Shown here one piece after another: positions 7,816 through 14,063 of a DNA stretch of 18,022 nt. This DNA comes from Actinobacteria bacterium UBA4719 (lineage in GTDB: Bacteria; Actinomycetota; Actinomycetes; Actinomycetales; Dermatophilaceae). The translations under genes and the position numbers were made by a program. The notes under the pieces were generated by a model. It was not told where the DNA came from and made no database searches. It worked only from the letters and a program-made list of their open reading frames with translations. The stretch is from assembly GCA_002404345.1 (NCBI GenBank), contig DHJN01000107.1, positions 1 through 18,022 on the forward strand, given 5' to 3'. How positions within the stretch are numbered: the stretch's first letter is position 1; each line of letters starts with the position of its first letter.

Positions 7816-10341
7816 CTACAGGCGGGAGAGGAACACCGGTATGCCGGCCACGATCAGCCCCAGCGCCAGCATCAGTGAGTCGCTGGCTCGCCAGGGCGCC
7901 GGCGCGGCCCAGGTTCTTCGAGGGACCAAGATGCTGGCGGTAGAGCCGGCTGCGGTTGAGGCGACTCCGGCCGAGAAGCCACGCGCCTCCATCGCGACGG
8001 CCATCCGCCCGGCCTGGCGTAGCGTCTGGATGAGCAGCCCGAAAGTCAGCGCCGCGACCGAACGCCCACGTCCCAGCGGCGAACGGCCCGGGCCCAGCCC
8101 TCGCACCCGGCGAATGCGAGAGAGCTGGTCCCAGTGCTCACCAAGACCTTCGAAGCGGTGCAGCGCCGCGACAGCCGCGACAACCGGACGGGCAGGGAGC
8201 CGCAGTCGTTGGCCCAGATGATCGCCGAGCGCCGACGGGTCGATTCGCGATGCCAGCAGCACGCCGGGCACCACGAAGAACGCCACGCGCAGTCCGGCCA
8301 GCGCACCGGCGGACACCTCGTGCCCGGGGCTGAGCAGCCAGTTCGAGAAGCTGACCGATGCAACCGCGAACAGGCCCGGGAGCAGCCGGCGCCAGGGAGG
8401 GCGTCCTATCCCCAGAACGATCGAAGCCACGGCGATCTGGACCCCGATGGCGATCAGGGCCGTGCGCAGGTCGGAGATGAACGGCGCACCCAGGACCAGG
8501 ACGATTGAGGCCAGCAGCAACGAGAGTGGACCGGACCGGCCGGCGAGCCCTCTCCAGCGGCCGACGCGTCCAGGGTCGGCGAGCGGCCCAGAGTCCACGA
8601 GCGGCTCAGAGTCCACGAGCGGTCCAGGGTCGGCGAGCGGTCCAGAGTCCAAGAGCGGCCCAGAGTCGATCCGCCCAGCCCGCAACGTGATCCTCCGATC
8701 GGCCAGGGCAATCAGCAACGGATCATGCGTGGCCAGGACCACGCCGATACCGGCGTCCCGGGCTGCGACAACGACGCCCGCCACGGCCGACCACGTCAAC
8801 CGGTCCTGGCCGACGGTCGGCTCATCCAGGACCAGGACCGAAGGTCCGTGGGCGATGGCGCCGGCCAACGCCAGCCGCCGCTGTTCGCCGCCAGAGAGGT
8901 GATGTGGGTCTGCGCTGGACAAGGCCGACAGCCCCAGCACCTCCAGCAGGCCATCGACCCGAGTCTGCGCAGCATCGTCGTCCAGACCCAGGTGGCGACT
9001 GGTCGACAGGACGTCGCCGCGGACTGTGCGAGCGACAACTGCCTGCTCAGCCTGTTGCGGCACCCACCCAAACCGGGCAGCCAGGGCGCGCGAGGTCCAG
9101 CGGTCGATGTCCGCCGGGGGGTTCGCGCCCAGGCCGCCCAGGCCGACGTTGCCGACCATCAGCACGTCCCCTGCACGCACCAGGCCTTGGGTGGGCGCGT
9201 CAACACCCGACAACAGCGCCGTCAAGGTCGACTTGCCGGCACCGCTGGGACCGACGATGGCGACGCACTCTCCCGCGCTGACGTCCGCGCGGACATTCAA
9301 CAACGCCTGCACCGCGGTCGCCGGCCGGTTCGCGGACATGACGGACACCCGGGGCCGACGTAGGACGGACACCGACTCCGCCGACACCAGCACCCCGCCA
9401 CCAGGACCGCCAGGACCGCCAGGACCGCCAGGACTTCCATGACTTCCAGAGCCACCAGGACTTCCAGAACCACCAGCAAGGGTGGGCGTACACAGCTCGC
9501 GGGCCACGTCCAAAGGGCGAGGAGCCGCAACGCCGGGCACCCAGACCCCCTGGGCTGCAAGGGAATCCGCCGACCTGGCGAGAGTCGCCGCCACAGGCCC
9601 GTCGGCGCTGACCCGGCCGGTCAGGTCAAGCACGACCAGGCGATCGACCTCGTCCACCCAATCGGTCAGCTGATGCTCGACCATCACCAAGGTCGCCCCC
9701 GATGCCCGCACCGCGGCCGTGATCGCCTCACGCACCACGGCAGCGGCTTGGGGATCGAGCATCGAGGTCGGTTCGTCCAGCAGTACCAGTCTCGGTGTCA
9801 ACGCGAGAACCCCGGCCAACGCCAGCCGTTGGGTCTCGCCGCCGGAGAGGGCGTTGGTGGGATGGTCCTCGTCATACGGGAATCCCACGGAGGCCAACGC
9901 CGACCGGACCCGGGACCAGATCTGGTCACGCGGCATACCGAAGCTCTCAGGGCCGAAGGCCACGTCGCGGCCCACCCGTCCGGCGACCAGTGCATCGGCG
10001 GGGTCCTGCACCATCAGGCCGACCGACGAACCCGCGGATGGCGAACCGTCGATCAGGACCGAGCCGGTGAGGATGCCCGTCTCGGTCGTGGTCAGGACTC
10101 CGGCCAGCGCGCGCAGGAGGGTGGACTTGCCCGAGCCGCTGGGCCCGGCGAGCATCACGCGCGCACCCGCCTCGATGTGCAGGCTGATACCGGCCAGCAC
10201 CGGCTCCCGGCGCCCGAAAGGACGCCAGGTGAGGTCGCGCACCTCGACGAGGGCGCCCGCTGCAGCAGCGGGCGCCTTCGCTATCACGCTTTCAGGCGGC
10301 ACGCATTCAGGCGGCATAGCCTCAGACGGGGTGCGGCTCAC
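7816..10341 (-). CDS. ECF transporter: two ATPase domains fused to EcfT (YkoD-YkoC-like)
   Basis: One 841-residue protein carries the whole energising module of an ECF vitamin transporter. ATPase 1 spans about residues 30-275: Walker A GPSGSGKST at 66-74, LSGGE at 165-169, LLDEPT around 187-192. ATPase 2 spans about 320-555: GPSGAGKST at 364-372, LSGGE at 482-486, LVLDEPT around 503-509, switch histidine in ATHD. An EcfT membrane domain follows from about 600 to 841, with several hydrophobic helices and the coupling motif ARG in AMEARGFS at about 785-790. The domains are joined by low-complexity linkers, Gly/Ser/Pro at 290-316 and DSGPL-type repeats at 559-592. The start is GTG at 10339-10341, after AGGAAG, and overlaps the end of the S-component gene by 20 bp. 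With the upstream TPP riboswitch and a YkoE-like partner, the likely cargo is thiamine or its pyrimidine precursor. Confidence 0.93.
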   Translation of the reverse strand: MSRTPSEAMPPECVPPESVIAKAPAAAAGALVEVRDLTWRPFGRREPVLAGISLHIEAGARVMLAGPSGSGKSTLLRALAGVLTTTETGILTGSVLIDGSPSAGSSVGLMVQDPADALVAGRVGRDVAFGPESFGMPRDQIWSRVRSALASVGFPYDEDHPTNALSGGETQRLALAGVLALTPRLVLLDEPTSMLDPQAAAVVREAITAAVRASGATLVMVEHQLTDWVDEVDRLVVLDLTGRVSADGPVAATLARSADSLAAQGVWVPGVAAPRPLDVARELCTPTLAGGSGSPGGSGSHGSPGGPGGPGGPGGGVLVSAESVSVLRRPRVSVMSANRPATAVQALLNVRADVSAGECVAIVGPSGAGKSTLTALLSGVDAPTQGLVRAGDVLMVGNVGLGGLGANPPADIDRWTSRALAARFGWVPQQAEQAVVARTVRGDVLSTSRHLGLDDDAAQTRVDGLLEVLGLSALSSADPHHLSGGEQRRLALAGAIAHGPSVLVLDEPTVGQDRLTWSAVAGVVVAARDAGIGVVLATHDPLLIALADRRITLRAGRIDSGPLLDSGPLADPGPLVDSEPLVDSGPLADPGRVGRWRGLAGRSGPLSLLLASIVLVLGAPFISDLRTALIAIGVQIAVASIVLGIGRPPWRRLLPGLFAVASVSFSNWLLSPGHEVSAGALAGLRVAFFVVPGVLLASRIDPSALGDHLGQRLRLPARPVVAAVAALHRFEGLGEHWDQLSRIRRVRGLGPGRSPLGRGRSVAALTFGLLIQTLRQAGRMAVAMEARGFSAGVASTAAGSTASILVPRRTWAAPAPWRASDSLMLALGLIVAGIPVFLSRL
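8566..8667. repeat. 18-bp tandem repeats encoding the ATPase 2-EcfT linker
   Basis: About five imperfect copies of an 18-bp unit similar to GAGCGGCCCAGAGTCCAC encode the DSGPLL/ADPGPL/VDSEPL run (residues 559-592 of the transporter protein). The copies vary mostly between AGAGTC and AGGGTC. The unit keeps the frame, so linker length may vary between strains. Confidence 0.85.
9394..9474. repeat. 9-bp tandem repeats encoding the Gly/Pro/Ser linker between ATPase domains
   Basis: Repeated GCCAGGACC-type 9-mers encode GGSGSPGGSGS followed by a GGP run (residues 290-316 of the transporter protein). This is the hinge between the two ATPase domains and is probably a flexible tether. Confidence 0.82.
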
Positions 10342-10999
10342 GGACTTCCTGACCCGGCGGGAAGGCGTTCAACGCGCCCGTCCCAGCCAGCCCGCGCACC
10401 AGAGCCCAGCCACCGCCCCCGGCGATGATGGCGCCAGAGACCATGCCACAACCCAGGTAGATGGCCTTCCACGCCGTCGAGTACTCGGCCACGTAGGAGT
10501 GCCATTCGTAGAACACGATCTCGAACACCGCGGCGAGGATGCCGCCGAGCACGGCCACGACAACGCCGAAGCGGCGGTGCCGGAACAGCGCCAGAGCGAG
10601 CTCGACGCCCAGGCCCTGCAGCAGCCCTGAAAGCAGGACGGCGGCGCCCCACTTGTTGCCCAGAAACAGCTCGACGTTAGCCGCCACGAGCTCGGTGAAC
10701 AGAGCTGCGCCGGGCCGGCGAATGACCAGTCCGCCGACGACTGCGGGGACCAGCCACACGCCCAGCATCAGCTCACCGGCAGGGGGAAAGCCCGTGGTCA
10801 ATGTGCTGAGGATCGGATAGATGAAGGTGTCGAAGCCCCAGAACATGACGCCGAACGCCACGGCGAGCATGGCTGCGGTGATCAGGTCGACGCCGCGCCA
10901 GCCCATCAGAGGGCGGGTGGCAATGGTGGTGGCTTGCGCCGTCCGCGAGGTAGGGGCGGCGGTCTGGGCGGGGACTGCGGCGGTGCGTTGTTCTTTCAT
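10322..10999 (-). CDS. YkoE-like substrate-binding (S) component of the ECF transporter
   Basis: A 225-residue integral membrane protein with a polar N-terminal segment (1-35). About five to six hydrophobic helices follow: DLITAAMLAVAFGVMFW, LMLGVWLVPAVVGGLVI, a segment around AALFTELVAANVELFLG, the AVLLSGLLQGLG stretch, VVVAVLGGILAAVFEIVF and a final Gly-rich helix. The order and the motif FGVMFWGFDTFIYP resemble the YkoE family, the S component for thiamine or hydroxymethylpyrimidine. The ATG at 10997-10999 is chosen because AGAAGGAA precedes it; the longer frame to 11086 would run through the riboswitch expression region. It is first in the operon and overlaps the energising-module gene by 20 bp. 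Confidence 0.88.
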   Translation of the reverse strand: MKEQRTAAVPAQTAAPTSRTAQATTIATRPLMGWRGVDLITAAMLAVAFGVMFWGFDTFIYPILSTLTTGFPPAGELMLGVWLVPAVVGGLVIRRPGAALFTELVAANVELFLGNKWGAAVLLSGLLQGLGVELALALFRHRRFGVVVAVLGGILAAVFEIVFYEWHSYVAEYSTAWKAIYLGCGMVSGAIIAGGGGWALVRGLAGTGALNAFPPGQEVREPHPV

Positions 11000-11008
11000 T
11001 TCTGTGTT

Positions 11009-11091
11009 CCTTCTCCCGTGGAATCCGCATGGCTGGATGCCTCGGGGAGGTGCGCACTCGTCATACCTGCTGGTACCGGAGCACAAGAAGG
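11009..11091 (-). promoter_or_regulatory. Possible riboswitch expression platform (SD/anti-SD pair)
   Basis: The Shine-Dalgarno AGAAGG of the S-component gene (11014-11009, minus) is exactly complementary to CCTTCT (11091-11086, minus), which lies shortly after the riboswitch. Pairing would hide the ribosome-binding site. It is only 6 bp, and an alternative partner inside the aptamer would be needed for switching, so this is tentative. Confidence 0.35.
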
Positions 11092-11112
11092 CACGGCGAG
11101 CGCGCGCCTGAG

Positions 11113-11205
11113 ATTCTCAACTCCCTTCGCCGGTGCTAACCGGAGCAGGTTCGAGGGTCTGCGGCGAACCGCACTCTCAGCGCTGTGGGGCGCTCCCCTG
11201 TTGTT
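11113..11205 (-). ncRNA. TPP (thi-box) riboswitch
   Basis: Read on the minus strand, the conserved thi-box parts appear in order: AGGGGAGCGCC, GCTGAGAGTGCGG, ACCCTCGAACCTG, then GGTTAGCACCGGCGAAGGGA. P1 can close with AAC near 11205 and GTT near 11117. The P3 arm is GTGCGGTTCGCCGCA. When thiamine pyrophosphate binds, expression of the downstream ykoE-like/ECF operon should fall. The start codon is 114 bases away. No terminator with a T-run lies between, so control is probably at translation. Confidence 0.95.
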
Positions 11206-11214
11206 ACACAGATG

Positions 11215-11220
11215 ACGGTA
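11215..11220 (-). promoter_or_regulatory. Candidate -10 for the TPP-riboswitch transcript
   Basis: TACCGT on the minus strand fits the actinobacterial TANNNT pattern. It would place the transcription start near 11208, right at the 5' edge of the aptamer. No -35 is visible at normal spacing. Confidence 0.35.
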
Positions 11221-11277
11221 CACCCGTCGGCGTGGCAGGCTCGAGGCCACACAGTCAAGTCCGAGCTGGAGGTCGTC

Positions 11278-11556
11278 GTGGGCGCATTGGTCTGGAAGAT
11301 CCTCGGGACGAGTGCCGCGATCGGCGCGGCAGCCGTGGCCAACAAGCTGGTGACCAGCGGTTGGACTGCGGCAACGGGCAAGCAGCCGCCGACCAACCCC
11401 GAGGACCCCGAGGTGTCGTGGCCGGAGGCCGTCGGCTGGGCCGTGGCCTCTGGCGCCGTCGTCGGCGTGGCCCGACTGCTGGCGACACGCAAGGCGGCCG
11501 CGTACTACACGCGGTCCGCCGGTCACCCGCCCAAGAGCCTGCAGAAGGTCAGCTAG
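11278..11556 (+). CDS. DUF4235 family small membrane protein
   Basis: A 92-residue protein of the actinobacterial DUF4235 family, function unknown. It reads GALVWKILGTSAAIGAAAVANKLVTSGWTAATGKQPP, followed by EVSWPEAVGWAVASGAVVGVARLLATRKAAAYYTRSAGHPP. Two short hydrophobic helices (about 2-22 and 48-68) flank a conserved GW..ATGK.PP loop, so it is likely a small inner-membrane protein. The GTG at 11278 is chosen because GGAGG at 11268-11272 sits five bases upstream and the conserved family sequence begins there. Longer in-frame starts (11185, 11212) would run back into the antisense TPP riboswitch. It is transcribed away from the ECF operon and ends just before a CCTAGG repeat block shared with the convergent ankyrin gene. 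Confidence 0.85.
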   Translation: MGALVWKILGTSAAIGAAAVANKLVTSGWTAATGKQPPTNPEDPEVSWPEAVGWAVASGAVVGVARLLATRKAAAYYTRSAGHPPKSLQKVS

Positions 11557-11566
11557 CCGACCCAGG

Positions 11567-11642
11567 CAAACCTAGAGACTGTGCGCCCCGACCAGCCGCA
11601 AACCTAGGGAGCCTGCGCTCCCACAAGCCGCAAACCTCTAGG
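11567..11642. repeat. Second CCTAGG repeat block, three copies
   Basis: Three copies of GCAAACCTAG-type units start their cores at 11571 (CCTAGA), 11603 (CCTAGG) and 11635 (CCTCTAGG), exactly 32 bp apart. They share the linker CAGCCGCAAACC or CAAGCCGCAAACC. Copy 2 holds the hairpin GGGAGC-CTGC-GCTCCC (11607-11622). This is the same hairpin as in the dnaJ-grpE array, but with both stem positions changed together (C-G to G-C). The block separates the convergent DUF4235 and ankyrin genes, and the ankyrin TAG stop falls inside copy 3. Confidence 0.9.
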
Positions 11643-12054
11643 AAGCGTGCGGGAGGAGATCGGCCCGGTCGAACATCTGAGCGGTCGCGCGCGCACTCGG
11701 CGTACCGATGTCCGGGTCCGCTCCCGTGGCCAGCAATGCCCGGACCACGTCGTCCTCGCCCTTGAAAATCGCACCGGCCAACGGGCTCTGTCCGCGGTCG
11801 TTGGTGCGGTTCGGGTCGGCGCCCAGGGACGCCAGCGCGCTGACCGTCTGGGCGTGCCCGTGGTAGGCGGCAAGCATCAAGAGCGTGTTGCCCGTTGCAT
11901 CCGTGAGGTTCACAGGGACTCCCTTCTCGACATACGCCCGCAGCCTTTCCGTTTCACCTCCCCGCGCGAAGTCGAAGCAGGCATGCGCGATCTCGACCAG
12001 CTTGGGATCCGGCGGGCTGTCGACACTGTCGTCCCAGGGTCTGTCAATGCTCAT
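11638..12054 (-). CDS. Small ankyrin-repeat protein
   Basis: A cytoplasmic protein of 138 residues with about two to three ankyrin repeats: TERLRAYVEKGVPVNLTDATGNTLLMLAAYHGHAQTVSALASLGADPNRTNDRGQSPLAGAIFKGEDDVVRALLATGADPDIG (about 36-117). The TLLMLAAYHGH and ADPNRTNDRGQSPL segments are classic. Ankyrin proteins bind other proteins; the partner is unknown. The ATG at 12054 (MSIDRPWDDS) is preferred over the longer frame to 12099, which would overlap the end of the lrp gene; the ribosome-binding site is weak. The stop codon TAG is part of the CCTCTAGG repeat copy, and the last residues LLPHAS come from repeat-adjacent sequence. It follows the Lrp/AsnC gene by 10 bp and is probably co-transcribed with it. 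Confidence 0.87.
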   Translation of the reverse strand: MSIDRPWDDSVDSPPDPKLVEIAHACFDFARGGETERLRAYVEKGVPVNLTDATGNTLLMLAAYHGHAQTVSALASLGADPNRTNDRGQSPLAGAIFKGEDDVVRALLATGADPDIGTPSARATAQMFDRADLLPHAS

Positions 12055-12064
12055 GGGGCTCAGG

Positions 12065-12574
12065 CTATGTCCAGTCGGCACGGGGTCCCTCCACCTCATC
12101 GAAGACCAGCCAGGTACGGGTGGTCCGGACGCCCGGGATGCCCTGGATGCGGTCGAGGACCAGGTCGCGCAGGGCGGCGTTGTCGGGCGCGCGCACCAGG
12201 ACCAGGACGTCGAAGTCCGCGCCGAGCATCGAGACGTGTTCGACGTAGGGCAGTCGCCCCAGCCGGGCGGACACCTCGCGCCAGGAGTTCTGCTCGATGG
12301 ACAGCGAGACGTATGCCGAGGTCCCCAGTCCCGCGCGCTCGTGGGCGATGCGCGCGGAGAACCCGATGATCACTCCATCGGCCACCAACCGGCCGACCCG
12401 CGCATAGGCGTTGGCCCGCGAGATGTGGACACGCTCGGCCAGCGAACGGATCGACGTGCGGGCGTCCCTGATGAGCTCGCTGAGAATCTGGCGGTCGGGG
12501 GCATCCAAGGGCCTGACCGAGCGTCCGATATCGGCCGGTGTCGGCGTCTGCGTGGCGGATACATGATCGGTCAT
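12065..12574 (-). CDS. Lrp/AsnC-family transcriptional regulator
   Basis: A 169-residue regulator. The N-terminal winged helix reads LDAPDRQILSELIRDARTSIRSLAERVHISRANAYARVGRLVADGVIIGFSARI (about 23-76). The C-terminal RAM ligand domain has AYVSLSIEQNSWREVSARLGRLPYVEHVSMLGADFDVLVLVRAPD. The ATG at 12574 is preferred because GGAG sits five bases upstream and the protein then has normal family length. Divergent Lrp/AsnC genes next to branched-chain 2-oxoacid or pyruvate dehydrogenase genes are common in actinobacteria. Here the neighbour is a decayed operon of just that type, so the regulator was probably its controller and may now be an orphan. It precedes the ankyrin gene by 10 bp. Confidence 0.92.
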   Translation of the reverse strand: MTDHVSATQTPTPADIGRSVRPLDAPDRQILSELIRDARTSIRSLAERVHISRANAYARVGRLVADGVIIGFSARIAHERAGLGTSAYVSLSIEQNSWREVSARLGRLPYVEHVSMLGADFDVLVLVRAPDNAALRDLVLDRIQGIPGVRTTRTWLVFDEVEGPRADWT

Positions 12575-12611
12575 GAGCACTCCATGGGGCCAATTGTCTT
12601 CCATTTCACCC

Positions 12612-12632
12612 AGATCTTGCGACAGCAAGTCT
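12612..12632. promoter_or_regulatory. Dyad upstream of the Lrp gene, possible operator
   Basis: CTTGC-GACA-GCAAG (12616-12629) is a perfect 5-bp inverted repeat. It extends to AGAT/TCT with one bulge. It lies in the shared upstream region of the Lrp/AsnC gene and the former dehydrogenase operon, where the regulator would be expected to bind. The rest of 12575-12728 shows no coding homology I can recognise. Confidence 0.35.
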
Positions 12633-12728
12633 CGCCAGGGACACGATTGCTCGGCTTGTCGCCTATCGGGCGCCCGCACGCACCACTCTCATGCCCACCC
12701 ACACACATCACACCCATACCCTCGCGCA

Positions 12729-12953
12729 CCGCGCGTGGTCCAGGAGGCCCGGGGCTTCGCGGGTGTCGGTGCCGAGATCGCGGCCCGGGTGCAGGAACGG
12801 GCGTTCCGCTGGCTGCAGGCGCCGGTCCTGCGCGTCGCAGGTCTGGACATCCCCTACCCCCCCCCGCCCAAGCTCGAGCACCTCCATCTGCCCGGCGTCG
12901 AACGTGTCCTTGACGCGATCGCGCAGCTGCAATGGGACGACGGTGCCGCATGA
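12729..12953 (+). pseudogene. Remnant of E1-beta of a 2-oxoacid dehydrogenase (BkdB/PdhB-like)
   Basis: Only the C-terminal 75 residues remain: VVQEARGFAGVGAEIAARVQERAF, LQAPVLRVAGLDIPYPPPP and KLEHLHLPGVERVLDAIAQL. GVGAEIAARV and APVLRVAGLDIPYP are the signature of the C-terminal transketolase-type domain of E1-beta. Everything upstream, including the E1-alpha gene and the thiamine-diphosphate-binding part of E1-beta, is gone. The sequence at 12600-12728 is unrelated low-complexity. The stop at 12951-12953 overlaps an ATG at 12950 as ATGA, the original coupling to the E2 gene. It cannot be active. Confidence 0.85.
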
Positions 12954-13359
12954 GTGTCCTCACCGTCTCCGCCACCGGCAGAACCGGCCTGGGGAGATCA
13001 TCCGTCGGGCCGATGTGGAGGCCGCGTTGCAGGTCGGCGAGGTCGGGTCGTTGTCACACAAGGTGACACCAACGCATGGTGCAGGCCGCGCAGACCTGGC
13101 TGGCGACATGCGAATCCCGTTGCGTGGCGTGCGCAAGGCGATCGCAGACAAGCTGACCACCAGCCGGTGCGAGATCCCGGAGGCAAACACCTGGGTTGAC
13201 GTCGACGCGACCGCCCTGTTGGCCGCCAGGGACGAGATCAAGGCCGTCAATAGCTGTGCTGGCATCGGCTTGATGGCGCTCTTCGCGAGGATCAGCGTCG
13301 CCGTGCTCAAGAAGGGACTTTCGGCCCTGCTTACGACCCCTTGCTCAGGAGGAGGCTGA
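12950..13359 (+). pseudogene. Remnant of E2 acyltransferase of a 2-oxoacid dehydrogenase
   Basis: The gene starts MSVLTV in the normal E2 way at 12950. The lipoyl domain is then missing and the frame shifts. In the other frame the subunit-binding linker reads GEIIRRADVEAAL. The beginning of the acyltransferase domain follows: DMRIPLRGVRKAIADKLTTSR, then EANTWVDVDATALLAARDEIKA, and GIGLMALFARISVAVLK. It breaks off into GLSALLTTPCSGGG and stops at 13357-13359. The C-terminal half with the catalytic HxxxD motif is absent. At least one deletion near codon 6, one frameshift and one 3' truncation are needed to explain it. The 66 bases to the next gene hold nothing I recognise. Confidence 0.87.
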
Positions 13360-13425
13360 AGGCCAGGGACTGACCACGGAGGTCGACGAAGGCGCGGCCG
13401 GTTGGCTCTCGTGGAGGTGGAGACG

Positions 13426-13998
13426 ATGCGACGCAAGACTTTCGATGCCCTACTCACCAGCGGCGGACTCGTGCTGGCAGCCATCTTGCTGATCTCCGGA
13501 GGTCTCCTCACCTGGGCGAGCTCGTTCGTCGGCGACCAGGTGCAGACCCAGCTCAGCCAGCAGCAGATCTTCTTCCCACCGCAGGGCAAGGCCACAGCCA
13601 GCCCGGAGATAGGCCCGTTCCTCAACAAGTACGCCGGTCAGCAGATGGTCAACGGCCAGCAGGCCGAGGCCTACGCCAACCACTTCATCGCGGTGCACCT
13701 CAAGGAGTCGGGCGGCGGTCTGACCTATGCCCAGCTCAGCAACAAGGCACGAGCCAACCCGACCGACACCAAGCTGGCGGAACAAGTCGCGACGGCGTTC
13801 AAGGGTGAGACCCTTCGCGGGCTGCTCCTCAACGCCTACGCGTTTGACACCATGGGCCGGATCGCCGCCATCGGCGCGATTGGTGCCTTTGTCGGCGCCG
13901 GTGTGATGCTCCTGCTCTCGCTGCTTGGCTTCGCCCACCTGCGGCGAGTCTCGCCAGAGGCAGAGCTGGGTTCGCACATCGCACCCGCCACCGCCTGA
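13426..13998 (+). CDS. Conserved actinobacterial membrane protein, function unknown
   Basis: A 190-residue protein with a transmembrane helix at about 11-34 (SGGLVLAAILLISGGLLTWA) and another at about 145-169 (IAAIGAIGAFVGAGVMLLLSLLGF). A polar domain lies between them (about 36-142) and is probably extracytoplasmic. Conserved-looking parts are QIFFPPQGKA, FLNKYAGQQMVNGQQAEAYANHFIAVHLKE, and GETLRGLLLNAYAFDTMG. I recognise it as a family of hypothetical proteins common in actinobacteria. No catalytic motif stands out. The start at 13426 follows a strong GGAGGTGGAG; a TTG at 13402 is in frame but less likely. It lies just downstream of the dead dehydrogenase operon and converges on hutI. Confidence 0.82.
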   Translation: MRRKTFDALLTSGGLVLAAILLISGGLLTWASSFVGDQVQTQLSQQQIFFPPQGKATASPEIGPFLNKYAGQQMVNGQQAEAYANHFIAVHLKESGGGLTYAQLSNKARANPTDTKLAEQVATAFKGETLRGLLLNAYAFDTMGRIAAIGAIGAFVGAGVMLLLSLLGFAHLRRVSPEAELGSHIAPATA

Positions 13999-14021
13999 CC
14001 AACCCCAGGGAGGGGGCCGAA

Positions 14022-14063
14022 GCACAGGCATTCACCGGTCAGGGGGCCGGTGAATGCCTGTGC
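14022..14063. terminator. Perfect 17-bp stem hairpin between convergent genes
   Basis: GCACAGGCATTCACCGG (14022-14038) is followed by an 8-base loop and its exact reverse complement (14047-14063). It lies 24 bp past the membrane-protein stop and overlaps the last codons and the stop of hutI (14032-14034). A perfect stem between two converging genes suggests a bidirectional terminator. There is no T-tract, so Rho-independent action is not certain. Confidence 0.75.

Noticed and set aside
9439..10428. Long plus-strand open frame opposite the ECF ATPase gene
   Set aside because: Arg/His/Pro/Gly-rich shadow of a well-supported gene, with no domain.
11133..11277. Longer start for the DUF4235 gene
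   Set aside because: It would run through the antisense TPP riboswitch; the GTG at 11278 has GGAGG and matches the family start.
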